A DNA stretch of 64,000 nt, from assembly GCF_029894425.1 (NCBI RefSeq), contig NZ_JARXYJ010000001.1:9754501-9818500 (forward strand). Reading direction: 5' to 3'. Origin of the DNA: Streptomyces sp. SAI-127. Its GTDB lineage: Bacteria > Actinomycetota > Actinomycetes > Streptomycetales > Streptomycetaceae. Positions within the stretch are counted from its first letter, which is position 1. Each line of letters starts with the position of its first letter. This document shows, piece by piece, positions 17,348-26,494 of the stretch. Under the pieces are notes generated by a model. The model did not search any database, had not been told where the DNA came from, and saw only the letters and a program-made list of their open reading frames with translations. Position numbers and translations under genes: made by a program.

Positions 17348-18514
17348 TCACCGCACCGGAAGGCGCGGAGCGGACTGTCGCACCGGTGCGGGCTCGCGAA
17401 GCCCCCTCAACAGCAGGCCGCCCAGCGCGGGCAGGACGATCAGCGGCACCAGCGCGGTCCGCAATGACGTGGTGTCGGCCAGCGCCCCGAGCGCCGGGGC
17501 GGCCAGCCCGCCGACGCTCACCGTCAGGCCCAGCGTGACCCCGCTCGCGGTACCCACCCGTCCCGGCAGACAGTCCTGGCCGAGGGTGACGTGCAGGGAG
17601 AACGGCACGTACAGGCCGGCCGAGGTCAGGGCGACGAACAGATACACCGCGGGGCCCGGGACGAGCACCACCCCGGCGACGGCGAGCACGGTCAGCGCAT
17701 ACGCCCGGCGCACCACGGCGACGCGCCCGTACCGGTCGGCGAGCCGGCCTCCGAGGACCGTGCCCACGGCACCGCCCGCGTAGAGCACGCACAGTGCCGC
17801 CGTACCGGCCACGTCCCCGCCGCCGACGCGCTCACGGACGTACAGCGAAACGAAGGCGCTGAGCCCGACGAACACCACCGACCGGCACACCACCGCGCCC
17901 GAGAGCCGCAGGAACGACGGCCAGTCGTCGCTTCCGGAGCTCTCGGCCGACCGTCCGGCCGGCGCGCGGACCCGGGAGGCGCGTACCGCTGCCGCGCACA
18001 GGGCCGCACCCGCCACGGCCGGCACGGCGAGCAAGGGAGAGGCGTTCAGCCCGCCCGTGGCGATCACGGCGGCGACCAGCAGCGGGGCAAGGGCGAAGCC
18101 GGCGTTGCCGCCGAGCGAGAACCACCCCATCCCCGTGTTGCCGCCGGGCGCGACGGCTCGCGCGGCCCTGGCGGCCTCCGGGTGGTAGGCCGCGACCCCG
18201 ATCCCGGACACGGCGACCGCCGCCAGGGTGAGCGGATAGGAGCCGACGACCCCGCTCAGCGCGACCCCCGAGCCCGCGGTCAGTGCGCTCAGCGGCAGCA
18301 GCCACGGCATCGCCCAGCGGTCGGTGAGCGCGCCGAACAGCGGCTGCACGACCGACGACAGCAGGGACGCGGCCAGGACGATGCCCGACGCGGCCGCATA
18401 CGAATAGGCGCGCTCGGCGACGAAGAAGGGCACCAGGGCGGCGACGGCGCCCTGGTACACGTCCACACAGGCGTGACCGAGCGACATCAGCGTGAGGGAA
18501 CGATTCTTGGACAC
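17348..18514 (-). CDS. MFS transporter, fosmidomycin-resistance (Fsr)-like
   Basis: A 388-residue, 12-helix exporter. TM1 carries SLGHACVDVYQGAVAALVPFF, the hallmark of Fsr-type transporters (SLGH-DxYQG). Motif A-like GALTDRWAMPWLL and GGRLADRYGRVAVVRR follow. The GTG start at 18514 gives VSKNRSLTLMSLGH; an ATG nine codons later is the alternative. It is divergent from an AraC regulator with only 54 bp between starts, so that regulator probably controls it. The gene ends three bases after the convergent MarR gene. Confidence 0.88.
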   Translation of the reverse strand: MSKNRSLTLMSLGHACVDVYQGAVAALVPFFVAERAYSYAAASGIVLAASLLSSVVQPLFGALTDRWAMPWLLPLSALTAGSGVALSGVVGSYPLTLAAVAVSGIGVAAYHPEAARAARAVAPGGNTGMGWFSLGGNAGFALAPLLVAAVIATGGLNASPLLAVPAVAGAALCAAAVRASRVRAPAGRSAESSGSDDWPSFLRLSGAVVCRSVVFVGLSAFVSLYVRERVGGGDVAGTAALCVLYAGGAVGTVLGGRLADRYGRVAVVRRAYALTVLAVAGVVLVPGPAVYLFVALTSAGLYVPFSLHVTLGQDCLPGRVGTASGVTLGLTVSVGGLAAPALGALADTTSLRTALVPLIVLPALGGLLLRGLREPAPVRQSAPRLPVR

Positions 18515-18568
18515 CGGACGAGCTTCGCCGCAGCGGTGCCTGGCCCGCTTTCGATAATCTGCCCATTG

Positions 18569-19348
18569 ATGTCGAACATCCGCCACCGGGCGATCCGCCG
18601 CCGGGCCATCCGCTACACACCTTCGGCGCCCACCCGTGCCCAGCACCTCGCCGCAGGCGAACGCATCGACGCCCACCGGCACGACGACCACCAGATCGTC
18701 TACGCCGGCTCCGGCGTCCTCGCGGTCACCACCGACGCCGGCACCTGGTTCGCGCCCGGTACCCGCGCCATATGGGTCCCCGCGGGCACCGCCCACGCCC
18801 ACCGCGCCCACGGCCGGCTCGACCTGCACCTGGTCGGCCTCCCCGCCGACGACAACCCACTCGCTCTGGACGCCCCGACCGTCCTCGCCGTCGGCCCGCT
18901 GCTGCGCGAGCTGATCCTCGCCTACACCCGCGACCCCGCCGACGACAGCCCCGAACGCCACCGCCTGCTCGCCGTCCTGCGCGACCAGCTGCGCGCCTCG
19001 CCCCAGCAGCCCCTGCTGCTGCCCACCCCCACCGATCCCCGCCTGGCCGAGGTCTGCGCGCTCGTCCACGCCGACCCCGCCGATACGCGCACCCTGTCCG
19101 CCCTCGGCGCCGCGACCGGGGCCTCGGAACGCACCCTCAGCCGACTGTTCCGCGGCGAGTTCGGCATGACCTTCCCGCAGTGGCGCACCCAGTCGCGGCT
19201 CTACCACGCCCTGCGCATGCTGGCCGACGACGTCCCCGTCACGACCGTCGCCCACCGCTGCGGCTGGTCCTCCGCGAGCGCTTTCATCGACGTCTTCCAC
19301 CGCTCCTTCGGCTACACCCCGGGCACCCACAACCGTCGTTCCCGGTGA
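18569..19348 (+). CDS. AraC-family regulator with cupin sensor domain
   Basis: A 259-residue regulator. The N-terminal half is a cupin (ERIDAHRHDDHQIVYAGSGV, then WVPAGTAHAHRAHG), likely the ligand or metal site; the C-terminal half carries two helix-turn-helix units (TLSALGAATGASERTLSRLF and VTTVAHRCGWSSASAFIDVF) ending in HRSFGYTPGTHNRR. It faces the Fsr-like pump across 54 bp and is its likely regulator. In similar pairs the regulator activates or represses the efflux gene in response to the exported compound. Confidence 0.92.
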   Translation: MSNIRHRAIRRRAIRYTPSAPTRAQHLAAGERIDAHRHDDHQIVYAGSGVLAVTTDAGTWFAPGTRAIWVPAGTAHAHRAHGRLDLHLVGLPADDNPLALDAPTVLAVGPLLRELILAYTRDPADDSPERHRLLAVLRDQLRASPQQPLLLPTPTDPRLAEVCALVHADPADTRTLSALGAATGASERTLSRLFRGEFGMTFPQWRTQSRLYHALRMLADDVPVTTVAHRCGWSSASAFIDVFHRSFGYTPGTHNRRSR

Positions 19349-19419
19349 GGGCCCAGGCCGCTGCGCGAGGTGTTTGTACCATCCAGTAATGTGCGCGGCA
19401 GCCCCCAGGAGGAGGAACC

Positions 19420-19800
19420 GTGTCACGGTCCCCACGCTCGCCCCTGCTGCTCGCCGGCCTGCTGGCCACCGCGGGCGTCACCCACTTCGCCGCACCACGT
19501 CCGTACGACGCCACCATCCCGCGGGCCCTGCCCGGCAGGCCCCGGACCTGGACCTACGCGAGCGGTGCCGTGGAGCTCGCGCTCGCTGCCGGCCTGGTGC
19601 TGCCGAAGACCCGGCGGACCGCCGCGCTCGCCACGGCCGCCTTCTTCGTCGGGGTGTTCCCCGCCAACGTCAAGATGGCCGCCGACTGGCGTGACCGTCC
19701 CGCACCGCTGAAGGCGGCGGCCCTCGGACGGCTGCCGCTGCAACTGCCGCTCGTGCTGTGGGCACGCAGCATCGCGAAGAACGGGAAGGGCCAGGCATGA
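19420..19800 (+). CDS. DoxX-like small integral membrane protein
   Basis: A 126-residue protein with four hydrophobic segments: LLLAGLLATAGVTHFA, ASGAVELALAAGLVL, RTAALATAAFFVGVFPAN and LPLQLPLVLWARSI. The pattern THFA...FPANVKMAADW is typical of DoxX-like proteins. AGGAGGAACC immediately precedes the GTG. It overlaps the peroxiredoxin start by four bases, linking it to thiol/oxidative stress handling, as DoxX proteins in actinobacteria can associate with redox enzymes; that role is inferred. Confidence 0.85.
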   Translation: MSRSPRSPLLLAGLLATAGVTHFAAPRPYDATIPRALPGRPRTWTYASGAVELALAAGLVLPKTRRTAALATAAFFVGVFPANVKMAADWRDRPAPLKAAALGRLPLQLPLVLWARSIAKNGKGQA

Positions 19801-20264
19801 GCAAGGCGATCGAGACCGGCGACACCGTCGAGGACTTCGAGCTCCCGGACGAGACCGGCACCAGCCGCAAGCTGTCCGAGCTGCTCGCCGACGGCCCGGT
19901 CGTCCTCTTCTTCTACCCCGCCGCGCTGACCGCCGGCTGCACCGCGGAGGCCTGCCACTTCCGCGACCTCGCCGCCGAGTTCGCCGCGGCCGGCGCCCGG
20001 CCGGTGGGCATCAGCGGCGACACCGTCGAACGCCAGCAGGAGTTCGCCGGACAGCACACCCTCGGCATGCCCCTGCTGTCCGACGTCGACGGCAAGATAC
20101 GCGAGCTCTTCGGCGTCAAGCGAGGCTTCTCCCTGGCGCCCACCAAACGCGTCACCTTCGTCATCGCCCAGGACCGTACGGTGCTGGAGGTCGTCCGCAG
20201 CGAACTGCGCATGAACACCCACGCCGACCGCGCCCTCGAAGCCCTGCGCGCACACCGGCAGTGA
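19797..20264 (+). CDS. Peroxiredoxin, BCP/PrxQ type
   Basis: A 155-residue thiol peroxidase. The active site LTAGCTAEACHFRDL has the peroxidatic cysteine and a second cysteine five residues on, which is the PrxQ resolving arrangement. FFYPAA replaces the common FFYPKD. The remaining thioredoxin fold (VGISGDTVERQQEFA, LLSDVDGKIRELFGV, RVTFVIAQD) is intact. The ATG overlaps the DoxX-like stop (ATGA), so the two are co-translated. It reduces hydrogen or organic peroxides in the cytoplasm. Confidence 0.93.
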   Translation: MSKAIETGDTVEDFELPDETGTSRKLSELLADGPVVLFFYPAALTAGCTAEACHFRDLAAEFAAAGARPVGISGDTVERQQEFAGQHTLGMPLLSDVDGKIRELFGVKRGFSLAPTKRVTFVIAQDRTVLEVVRSELRMNTHADRALEALRAHRQ

Positions 20265-20328
20265 CGGGCGGGGCCCGGTTGCACCGTTTCGGTTGATGCG
20301 GTCCGGCAAAGGGACCATCCTGGACGAT

Positions 20329-22686
20329 ATGGAGCACGTCTCCGCTACGGCGACCACCGATGCCTCGGGCATGGTGACGGGGTGGAGCGAGGGTGCCCGG
20401 CGGCTGACGGGACGCACGGCCGACGAGGTCGTGGGGCGGGCGGCACGGGAGCTGCTCGCCGAGGACCCGCCGGGACCGGCCGTGGCGGCGCTGAAGGGGA
20501 CCGTCGTACTGCGGCACCGCGACGGCTCCTCTCTCACGCGCTTCGTGGAGGCGTGCCCCGTCCTGGGCGGGAACGGCACCCCCGCCGGATACGTGATCAC
20601 CGCCCGGCCGTCCGGCTCCGCCGAGCCGACCCTGGCCGGACAGGCGTTCCAGCAGGCGGTCATGTCGATGTCGATCTTCGACACCCGTCAGCAGTACCTG
20701 CGCCTCAACGACGTGGCCTGCCGGGTCATGGGGGTGCCGGAGGAAGCCCTGCTCGGCCGGTTCTTCTCGGACACCGTGGAGGACGCCGAACACAGCCGCG
20801 GATTCCTGGCAAGCCTGCGCCAGGTCGCCGAGACCGGCAGAGCGGTCCGCTACGAGAGCTTCACCGGCGCGCCCGCCCTCAACCGGGACCACGCCTGGAC
20901 CATCGAGATGTGGCCCGTGCGAGAGGAAGGCTCCGAGGAACTCACCGGTGTCGCCCTGGCCGCGTTCGACAACAGCGAGCAGTACTGGGCCCGCCGACGG
21001 CTGGCCCTGCTCAACGAGGCCGCGGCAGCCATCGGCACCACCCTGGACGTGGTGCGCACCGCCGAGGAACTCGTCGAACTCCTCGTGCCCCGGTACGCCG
21101 ACTTCGCGAGCGTGGACCTCCTCGACTGGGTGCTCGGCGCGGACGAGCCGCCGACCGCGCTGGAGGGCGACATCCTCCTGCGCCGCGTCGCCCACCGCTC
21201 CGGCCACGAGGGCACCCCCGAGGCCGCCGTCCGCCTCGGCGAGACGGACGTCTACCCTGCCTCCTCGCCGCCCGCGCGGGCCCTGCGGGAGGGGCGGGCG
21301 GCCCTCAGCCAGGCCGGCGAGCCCGACTTCATGCGCTGGGTCGCCGAGCGCAACGCCCGCGCCCCGGCCGGCCGCTCGTACCGCAAGGGCGTCCACTCCG
21401 TGCTCGCCGTGCCGCTCAAGGCCCGCGGCACCACCCTGGGCGTCGCGGTCGCCGTCCGCATCGCCCACCCCGACGACTTCGGGGACGACGACGCCGTCCT
21501 CGGCGAGGAACTCGCCAGCCGGGCCGCCGTATGTGTCGACAACGCCCGCCGTTTCGCCCGCGAACGCACCACCGCACTGGCCCTGCAGAACAGCCTCCTG
21601 CCGCGCGGCCTGCCCGGACAGGCCGCGGTCGAGGTCGCCCACCGCTATCTGCCCTCCGGCTCGCTGGCCGGCATCGGCGGCGACTGGTTCGACGTCATTC
21701 CGCTCTCCGGCAGCCGCGTCGCCCTGGTCGTCGGCGATGTGGTCGGCCACGGCATCCCCTCCTCGGCGACCATGGGCCGCCTGTGCACGGCCGTGCGCAC
21801 CCTCGCCGACGTCGACCTGCCGCCCGACGAACTCCTCACCCACCTCGACGACCTCGTCACCCACCTCGCATCCGACGACCGCCCCGACGAGGGGGGCGAG
21901 GTCGCCGAACTCGGCGCCACCTGCCTCTACGCCGTCTACGACCCCGTCTCGCGCCGCCTCACCGCGGCCGCCGCCGGTCACCCGCCACCCGCCCTCGTCC
22001 TGCCCGACGGCACGGCGCGCCTCGTCCCCCTGAGCACGGGGCCCCCGCTCGGCGTCGGCGGCCTGCCCTTCGAGGCCACGGAGATCGAACTGCCCGAAGG
22101 GGCCGTGGTCGCCCTCTACACCGACGGTCTGACCGAGGACCGGGACCGCGACGTCGACCACGCCACCGACGAACTGTGCCGTGCGCTCACCGCGAAGACG
22201 GACACCCTCGACGAGCTGTGCGACACCGTCCTGAAGGCCGTACTGCCCGAGGAGCCCGGTGACGACGTGGCCCTGCTGCTGGCCCGCACCCGGGTTCTCG
22301 GCGCGGACCGGGTCGCCACCTGGGGCGTCGAGCCCGACCCCGCGCACGTGGCCATCACACGGCAGGCCGCCACCGAGCAACTCGCCGTCTGGGGACTGGA
22401 GGAGGCCTCCTTCGTCACCGAACTCGTCGTCAGCGAGCTGGTCACCAACGCCATCCGCTACGGCGAACCGCCCATCCAGCTACGGCTGATCCGTGACCGC
22501 ACCCTCATCTGCGAGGTCTCCGACGGCAGTTCCACCTCACCGCACCTGCGGCGCGCCCACGCCTTCGACGAGGGCGGCCGCGGGCTGCTGCTGGTCGCTC
22601 AGCTCACCCAGCGCTGGGGGAGCCGGCAGACCGGCAGCGGAAAGACGATCTGGGCCGAGCAGTCGCTGGAACCGCCCGACTTCTGA
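20329..22686 (+). CDS. PAS-GAF-SpoIIE phosphatase-HATPase signalling protein
   Basis: A 785-residue cytoplasmic multidomain protein. In order: two PAS domains (about 1-100 and 110-230), a GAF domain (about 240-410, ending RAAVCVDNARRFARERTTAL), a PP2C/SpoIIE phosphatase domain (about 425-640; GGDWFDVIPL, VVGDVVGHG, LYTDGLTEDRDRD) and a C-terminal RsbW-like ATPase/anti-sigma kinase domain (about 655-785; VSELVTNAIRYG, DEGGRGLLLV). Such proteins tune partner-switching sigma-factor systems through anti-sigma-antagonist phosphorylation. The ATG at 20329 has a weak GGAC site; an ATG at 20296 is possible. Partners are not encoded nearby. Confidence 0.92.
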   Translation: MEHVSATATTDASGMVTGWSEGARRLTGRTADEVVGRAARELLAEDPPGPAVAALKGTVVLRHRDGSSLTRFVEACPVLGGNGTPAGYVITARPSGSAEPTLAGQAFQQAVMSMSIFDTRQQYLRLNDVACRVMGVPEEALLGRFFSDTVEDAEHSRGFLASLRQVAETGRAVRYESFTGAPALNRDHAWTIEMWPVREEGSEELTGVALAAFDNSEQYWARRRLALLNEAAAAIGTTLDVVRTAEELVELLVPRYADFASVDLLDWVLGADEPPTALEGDILLRRVAHRSGHEGTPEAAVRLGETDVYPASSPPARALREGRAALSQAGEPDFMRWVAERNARAPAGRSYRKGVHSVLAVPLKARGTTLGVAVAVRIAHPDDFGDDDAVLGEELASRAAVCVDNARRFARERTTALALQNSLLPRGLPGQAAVEVAHRYLPSGSLAGIGGDWFDVIPLSGSRVALVVGDVVGHGIPSSATMGRLCTAVRTLADVDLPPDELLTHLDDLVTHLASDDRPDEGGEVAELGATCLYAVYDPVSRRLTAAAAGHPPPALVLPDGTARLVPLSTGPPLGVGGLPFEATEIELPEGAVVALYTDGLTEDRDRDVDHATDELCRALTAKTDTLDELCDTVLKAVLPEEPGDDVALLLARTRVLGADRVATWGVEPDPAHVAITRQAATEQLAVWGLEEASFVTELVVSELVTNAIRYGEPPIQLRLIRDRTLICEVSDGSSTSPHLRRAHAFDEGGRGLLLVAQLTQRWGSRQTGSGKTIWAEQSLEPPDF

Positions 22687-22695
22687 TCACTTCGC

Positions 22696-23130
22696 TCACT
22701 CGAAGGAGCAGCCGGGGTTCGGCACGTCCCGCGAGTACGGCGAGCCGTGCGGGAGCACGTACAGCACCTCCAGGACGAGCGGGGTGGACCCTTCGTTGCG
22801 GCCGAGGTGGACGTCGCTCGGGCCGCCCGGCTCGCGCACCACGGTGCCCTGCGGATAGACGCCGTCACTGGCGCAGTCGGCGTGGTAGTGGCTGAGGGTG
22901 CCCTGCTTGACGTACCCGTAGACGAGGCCGTCGTGGTAGTGCCAGCCGGTCGCCTGGCCCGGCGGGACGGTGATCTCTCTGACGACGTAGTCGGTGTCGC
23001 CCACGGTCTTCTGGGCGATCAGCGTGCCGGTCACTCCGGGGCCGGGCGGGGTCGCCTGTGCGGTGCCGCCGGCGAAGACGGTGGCGGTGACGACCGCGCC
23101 GGATATGGCGGTACGGAGCGCGATGCGCAT
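22696..23130 (-). CDS. Exported cupin-domain protein
   Basis: A 144-residue secreted protein. The Sec signal is MRIALRTAISGAVVTATVFAGGTAQA with likely cleavage after AQA. The mature cupin has TVPPGQATGWHYHDGLVYGYV (metal-type WHYH motif) and LSHYHADC, then GPSDVHLGRN. AGGAGG lies eight bases before the ATG, which decides the start. The C-terminus has a likely disulfide cysteine (NPGCSF). It faces a 660-bp gene-free region. Cupins of this kind bind a metal and small ligand; an enzymatic role is not established. Confidence 0.88.
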   Translation of the reverse strand: MRIALRTAISGAVVTATVFAGGTAQATPPGPGVTGTLIAQKTVGDTDYVVREITVPPGQATGWHYHDGLVYGYVKQGTLSHYHADCASDGVYPQGTVVREPGGPSDVHLGRNEGSTPLVLEVLYVLPHGSPYSRDVPNPGCSFE

Positions 23131-23375
23131 ACGGAAGGCCTCCTGGCTCGTGTTCTGGGCGACGACGTGTCGCGGTGAACGTCGCTGCGAACATAGAGGC
23201 ACAGAAGGCCAGTTGGGGCGAAATTCGGTGGATCGTCCGGCTCAGTTCTCCTCGGCGGCAACCTGGCCAGGGTCCGGCCGGTCCGGACCGAGCGTGCCCG
23301 GCGCGGATCGGGCGTGCCGTGCCCCGGTGAGTGCAGGGCGCTCGCGTCATGGATCCGCACGACGAACCGCGGCTT

Positions 23376-23417
23376 CGCACCGGTGGGCCCCTCCCGGCCC
23401 TGGGGCCCACCGGTGCG
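23376..23417. repeat. Perfect 16-bp inverted repeat
   Basis: CGCACCGGTGGGCCCC and GGGGCCCACCGGTGCG surround a ten-base loop (TCCCGGCCCT). It is not next to a gene end: the nearest stop is 375 bases away. It could be a terminator left from a deleted gene or an untranslated RNA structure. Confidence 0.75.
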
Positions 23418-23532
23418 TGCGAAGTCCCGCTTGCCGTGGTAGTCCCGCGGCTCACGCGCCCCGGGTACCGTTCCTGAAGACTGAGCAGGAGCGAGCCCCC
23501 ATCCAGCCGCACGCCCCGAACGGTCTTGAGCG

Positions 23533-23560
23533 CTCCCCCACTGCCTTAAAGGCGTGGGAG
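23533..23560. repeat. Streptomycete-type intergenic hairpin element
   Basis: CTCCCCCACTGCCTT and AAGGCGTGGGAG pair with one bulge around a short A/T loop, followed by GTACCCCCAG. Elements of this look recur between genes in Streptomyces genomes; a genome search is needed to count copies here. Confidence 0.5.
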
Positions 23561-23791
23561 GTACCCCCAGATCCCCGGCGTACTCGCCCCCGGGGCGGCG
23601 ACACGCATCCTGTGCGTGGTCCGAGCCCGGGAGGCCAGTTCTCTGAGCGACCTGGCCAGGTGGGCACGGCCAGAGGCGACGGGGAGGCCCTGAACCATCA
23701 CTCCGGTGGAGCAGGGGCCCCGATCACACGATCGAGCTGACTCGACCTCATGCACACTCCGCGGCCAACAGTTACCAACCCCTCCCGCGGT

Positions 23792-24622
23792 TCAGAACTC
23801 CTCGTGCACCTCCGGGTCCCCGCCGAGGCGCCGTTGCGCACGGTCGGCGATCGCCGCCACCTCGGCCTCGCTCAGCTCGAAGCCGAACACGTCGAGGTTC
23901 GTGCGCTGCCGCTCGGGGTCGCCGGACTTCGGGATCGGCAGGGCGCCGAGCTGGATGTGCCAGCGCAGGATCACCTGGCCGGGCGTGACACCGTGCGCCT
24001 CGGCGACGCCGGCCACGGCCGGGTCGTCCAGGAGGTCCGAACCCCGGCCCAGCGGACTCCAGCTCTCGGTCACGATGCCCTTGTCGGCGTGGAAGGCGCG
24101 CAGCTCGTCCTGCGGGAACAAGGGGTGCAGCTCGATCTGGTTGACGGACGGCAGGACCCCGGTCTCCTTCTCCAGCCGCTCGATGTGCGAGGGCGTGAAG
24201 TTGGAGACCCCGATCGACCGTACGAGGCCGTCCTCGCGGAGCTTGATCATGGCCTTCCACGAGTCGACGTACTTGTCGACGCGGGGCAGCGGCCAGTGGA
24301 TCAGATACAGGTCCACGTACTCCAGGCCGAGACGGGCGCGGGACTCCTCGAAGGAGGCCAGGGTCTCCTCGTGGCCGTGATGTCGGCCGGGCAGCTTCGT
24401 CGTCACGAGGATCTCCTCGCGCGGGACGCCGCCGGCGGCCACGCCACGGCCGACACCGGTCTCGTTGCGGTAGTTCGTCGCCGTGTCGAGGAGCCGGTAG
24501 CCGCTCTCCAGGGCCGTGGCGACCGCCCGCTCCGCCTCGGCGTCGTCCATCGGCCAGGTGCCCAGACCGAGGGCGGGGATCTTCGTACCGTCGTTGAGCG
24601 TGTGCGTCGGGATGCTGATCAC
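23792..24622 (-). CDS. Aldo/keto reductase (2,5-diketo-D-gluconate reductase-like)
   Basis: A 276-residue NADPH-dependent TIM-barrel oxidoreductase. The catalytic tetrad is visible: D in RLLDTATNY, Y in the same motif, K in LVTTKLPG and H in YLIHWPLP. The family patterns LGLGTWPM and IGVSNFTPSHIERL are present, and IPKSGDPERQRTNLDVF near the end binds the NADPH 2'-phosphate. GGAAGG lies seven bases before the GTG start. It reduces aldehydes or ketones; the physiological substrate is unknown. It stands alone. Confidence 0.94.
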   Translation of the reverse strand: MISIPTHTLNDGTKIPALGLGTWPMDDAEAERAVATALESGYRLLDTATNYRNETGVGRGVAAGGVPREEILVTTKLPGRHHGHEETLASFEESRARLGLEYVDLYLIHWPLPRVDKYVDSWKAMIKLREDGLVRSIGVSNFTPSHIERLEKETGVLPSVNQIELHPLFPQDELRAFHADKGIVTESWSPLGRGSDLLDDPAVAGVAEAHGVTPGQVILRWHIQLGALPIPKSGDPERQRTNLDVFGFELSEAEVAAIADRAQRRLGGDPEVHEEF

Positions 24623-24745
24623 GTCCGGACCTTCCCTTGACTGTGTCGTCCCCCCAGCCTCACGGACAGGGCGGGCAATGATCAACCGGACGGGCGCGGA
24701 CGAGGACAGCGGACGGCGCGGTCGGCGGGATCCGGGTGCCCCACG

Positions 24746-25368
24746 TCAGGGGCCGGTGTGGGCCGTGCCGCCCTCAGCGGCGAGGGCTGCGGCGATCCGC
24801 CGGTGGGCCTCTCGGCGTTCCTCGTCCGGGAGAGCCGGCAGGAGTTCTTCCCAGACCGGAAGGAAGGTCCCCCGCAGCTGCATCAGCCCCGCGGGCCGGG
24901 CGAGCAGCCAGAAGTGCAGGTGCGCGGCTCCGTCGCCCCACCGGTTGACATGGACGCGGGCGACGCCGTCGAGGCTGCGCACCGCTCGCTCCGCCCGCTG
25001 GAGCAGGGGGCCGAGCTCGGCCGCGCGTTCGGCGGGCAGGTCGGTCAGGTCGTAGTGGCCGCGCGGTCGCAGCATCACCACCGCCGGGAGGCGGGATTCG
25101 GTGCCGACCGCGTCGAGCCGCCAGTGGTCGTCGCCCAGAGGGCTTCCGTCACGGGCTTGCGGCAGGTGGGGCACTCCTCGGGGCCGCTCTCGCCGGAGCG
25201 GGCGGGCTCGGGGAGGACGGGGGGCTGCAAGGGCCTGACCCGGAGCTCGCCTTCGAAGGGGAAGGTCTCCCAGTCGGCAACCGAGTCGGCGGGCAGGGGC
25301 AGCTGTTCACCCGCCTGCAGGCGCCGTACGAAGGCGCTGGGCTCGTGGGGAGTTGAGGGTACGGTCAC
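24746..25368 (-). pseudogene. HIT-like nucleotide hydrolase gene split by a one-base frameshift
   Basis: The N-terminal frame from the GTG at 25368 gives VTVPSTPHEPSAFVRRL through CPTCRKPVTEALWA, and then loses sense. The next frame picks up exactly there with DDHWRLDAVGTESRLPAVVM through HVNRWGDGAAHLHFWLLARP to the stop at 24746. Joining them needs one extra base at 25133-25136 (GGGCGACGAC read as GGCC-GAC-GAC). The whole protein would be about 207 residues: a short zinc-ribbon-like CPTC segment and a HIT fold (HLHFW), as in diadenosine polyphosphate hydrolases. It is either a recent inactivation or an assembly error. Confidence 0.8.
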
Positions 25369-25445
25369 GCTGGGCAGTCAACCATGGGTGACGTGCCCCG
25401 GAGGGTGCGGACTTCGGACACATGACGGCGATCAACGGAGCAGGC

Positions 25446-26411
25446 ATGACGACGGACACGGGCGCTGCGGAGTGGGACTCGGGCATCGAGGTGAACCCGG
25501 TGGCCGGGCACATCGGAGCCGAGATCACGGGGGTCGATCTGGGCGGCGATCTCGACGACTCCGTGGTCGCCGCGATCCGGGCGGCGGTGCTGCGCTGGAA
25601 GGTGGTGTTCTTCCGCGGACAGAAGCTCGACCACGCCGGCCATGTGGCCTTCGCCCGCAGGTTCGGGGAGCCCGTCGTCCTGGGCAGGCGCGGCAGCGCC
25701 TCGCCTGCGGACTTCGGGGAGATCGAGACGACCGCCGACCGCCTGGAACTGGGCGGGAAGTTCGGCATGGAGCACGAGGAGTGGCTGCAGCGTCGGCGGC
25801 ACACGCTGCTGCGCGGCTGGCACTGCGACCACGGCGCCCGTATCGACCCGCCCGCGGCGACCATCCTGCGCGCCGAGACGGTTCCGCCGTACGGCGGCGA
25901 CACCACCTGGTCCAACCTCGCGGCCGCCTACGCCGGACTGTCCGCGCCGGTGCGGGAGTTCGTGGACGGCCTGCGTGTGGAGCACCGGCTCGGTGTCGGC
26001 TACCAGCCCCGCCCGGGCGATGACGCCTACGTCCGCCACCTGCTGGACCACCAGGTCGCCTCGCTCCACCCGCTGGTGCGCGTGCACCCCGAGTCGGGGG
26101 AGCGGATCCTCTACGTCAACGGCTACTACGTCGAGCAGATCGCCGGCCTCTCACGGGCCGAGAGCCGGGCGATCCTCGACATGCTCCTCGAACAGGCGGT
26201 CCGGCCCGAGTACACGGTCCGCTTCCGCTGGGAGCCGGGCAGCGTGGCCTTCTGGGACAACCGGGCCACCATCCACCTGGCCCCTGGCGACAACGCCCAC
26301 CTCGGTTTCCCCCGGACCATGCACCGGGTGATGCTGGTGGGGGATGTGCCGGTGGGGCCGGACGGGAAGCCGTCGGAGGCGATCACCGGGACCGAGGTGG
26401 GTCGCTGGTGA
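25446..26411 (+). CDS. TauD/TfdA-type Fe(II)/2-oxoglutarate dioxygenase
   Basis: A 321-residue hydroxylase. The metal triad is HCD (in GWHCDHGARIDPP, about residue 140) and the distal histidine in FPRTMHRVMLVGD; the arginine of the same HR pair binds 2-oxoglutarate. N-terminal GAEITGVDLGGDL and KVVFFRGQ, and TTWSNLAAAY are family features. GGAG lies six bases before the ATG at 25446, which is preferred over one eight codons earlier. Members cleave taurine, alkyl sulfates or chlorophenoxy acids. The adjacent convergent LLM flavin oxidoreductase fits an organosulfur role, but that is inference. Confidence 0.92.
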   Translation: MTTDTGAAEWDSGIEVNPVAGHIGAEITGVDLGGDLDDSVVAAIRAAVLRWKVVFFRGQKLDHAGHVAFARRFGEPVVLGRRGSASPADFGEIETTADRLELGGKFGMEHEEWLQRRRHTLLRGWHCDHGARIDPPAATILRAETVPPYGGDTTWSNLAAAYAGLSAPVREFVDGLRVEHRLGVGYQPRPGDDAYVRHLLDHQVASLHPLVRVHPESGERILYVNGYYVEQIAGLSRAESRAILDMLLEQAVRPEYTVRFRWEPGSVAFWDNRATIHLAPGDNAHLGFPRTMHRVMLVGDVPVGPDGKPSEAITGTEVGRW

Positions 26412-26468
26412 CGGCACCACAGCGCGGCGCCGGTCGGGTCGACTCGGGGGCACGCCTGTGCTGTTGGT

Positions 26469-26491
26469 GCCGTGAGCCCTCGCCTCACGGC
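26469..26491. terminator. Hairpin 1 between convergent dioxygenase and flavin oxidoreductase genes
   Basis: GCCGTGAG and CTCACGGC are perfect arms with a seven-base loop. It probably stops the dioxygenase transcript. A longer pairing ACGGCACCA (26411) with TGGTGCCGT (26465) is an alternative fold. Confidence 0.65.
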
Positions 26492-26494
26492 CCC

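Larger units (their letters stand above)
23131..23791. other. 661-bp stretch without a convincing gene, containing two strong hairpins
   Basis: No frame has a ribosome site, conserved motif or normal codon pattern. The stretch holds the cupin promoter region on the right side of 23130 and the two hairpins listed separately (23376-23417 and 23533-23560). The second is of a form often scattered between streptomycete genes. Old gene debris is possible but not recognisable. Confidence 0.5.

Noticed and set aside
20161-22380. Long minus-strand open frame opposite the SpoIIE-type gene
   Set aside because: GC-rich DNA keeps antisense frames open; the + strand encodes all recognised domains without gaps.
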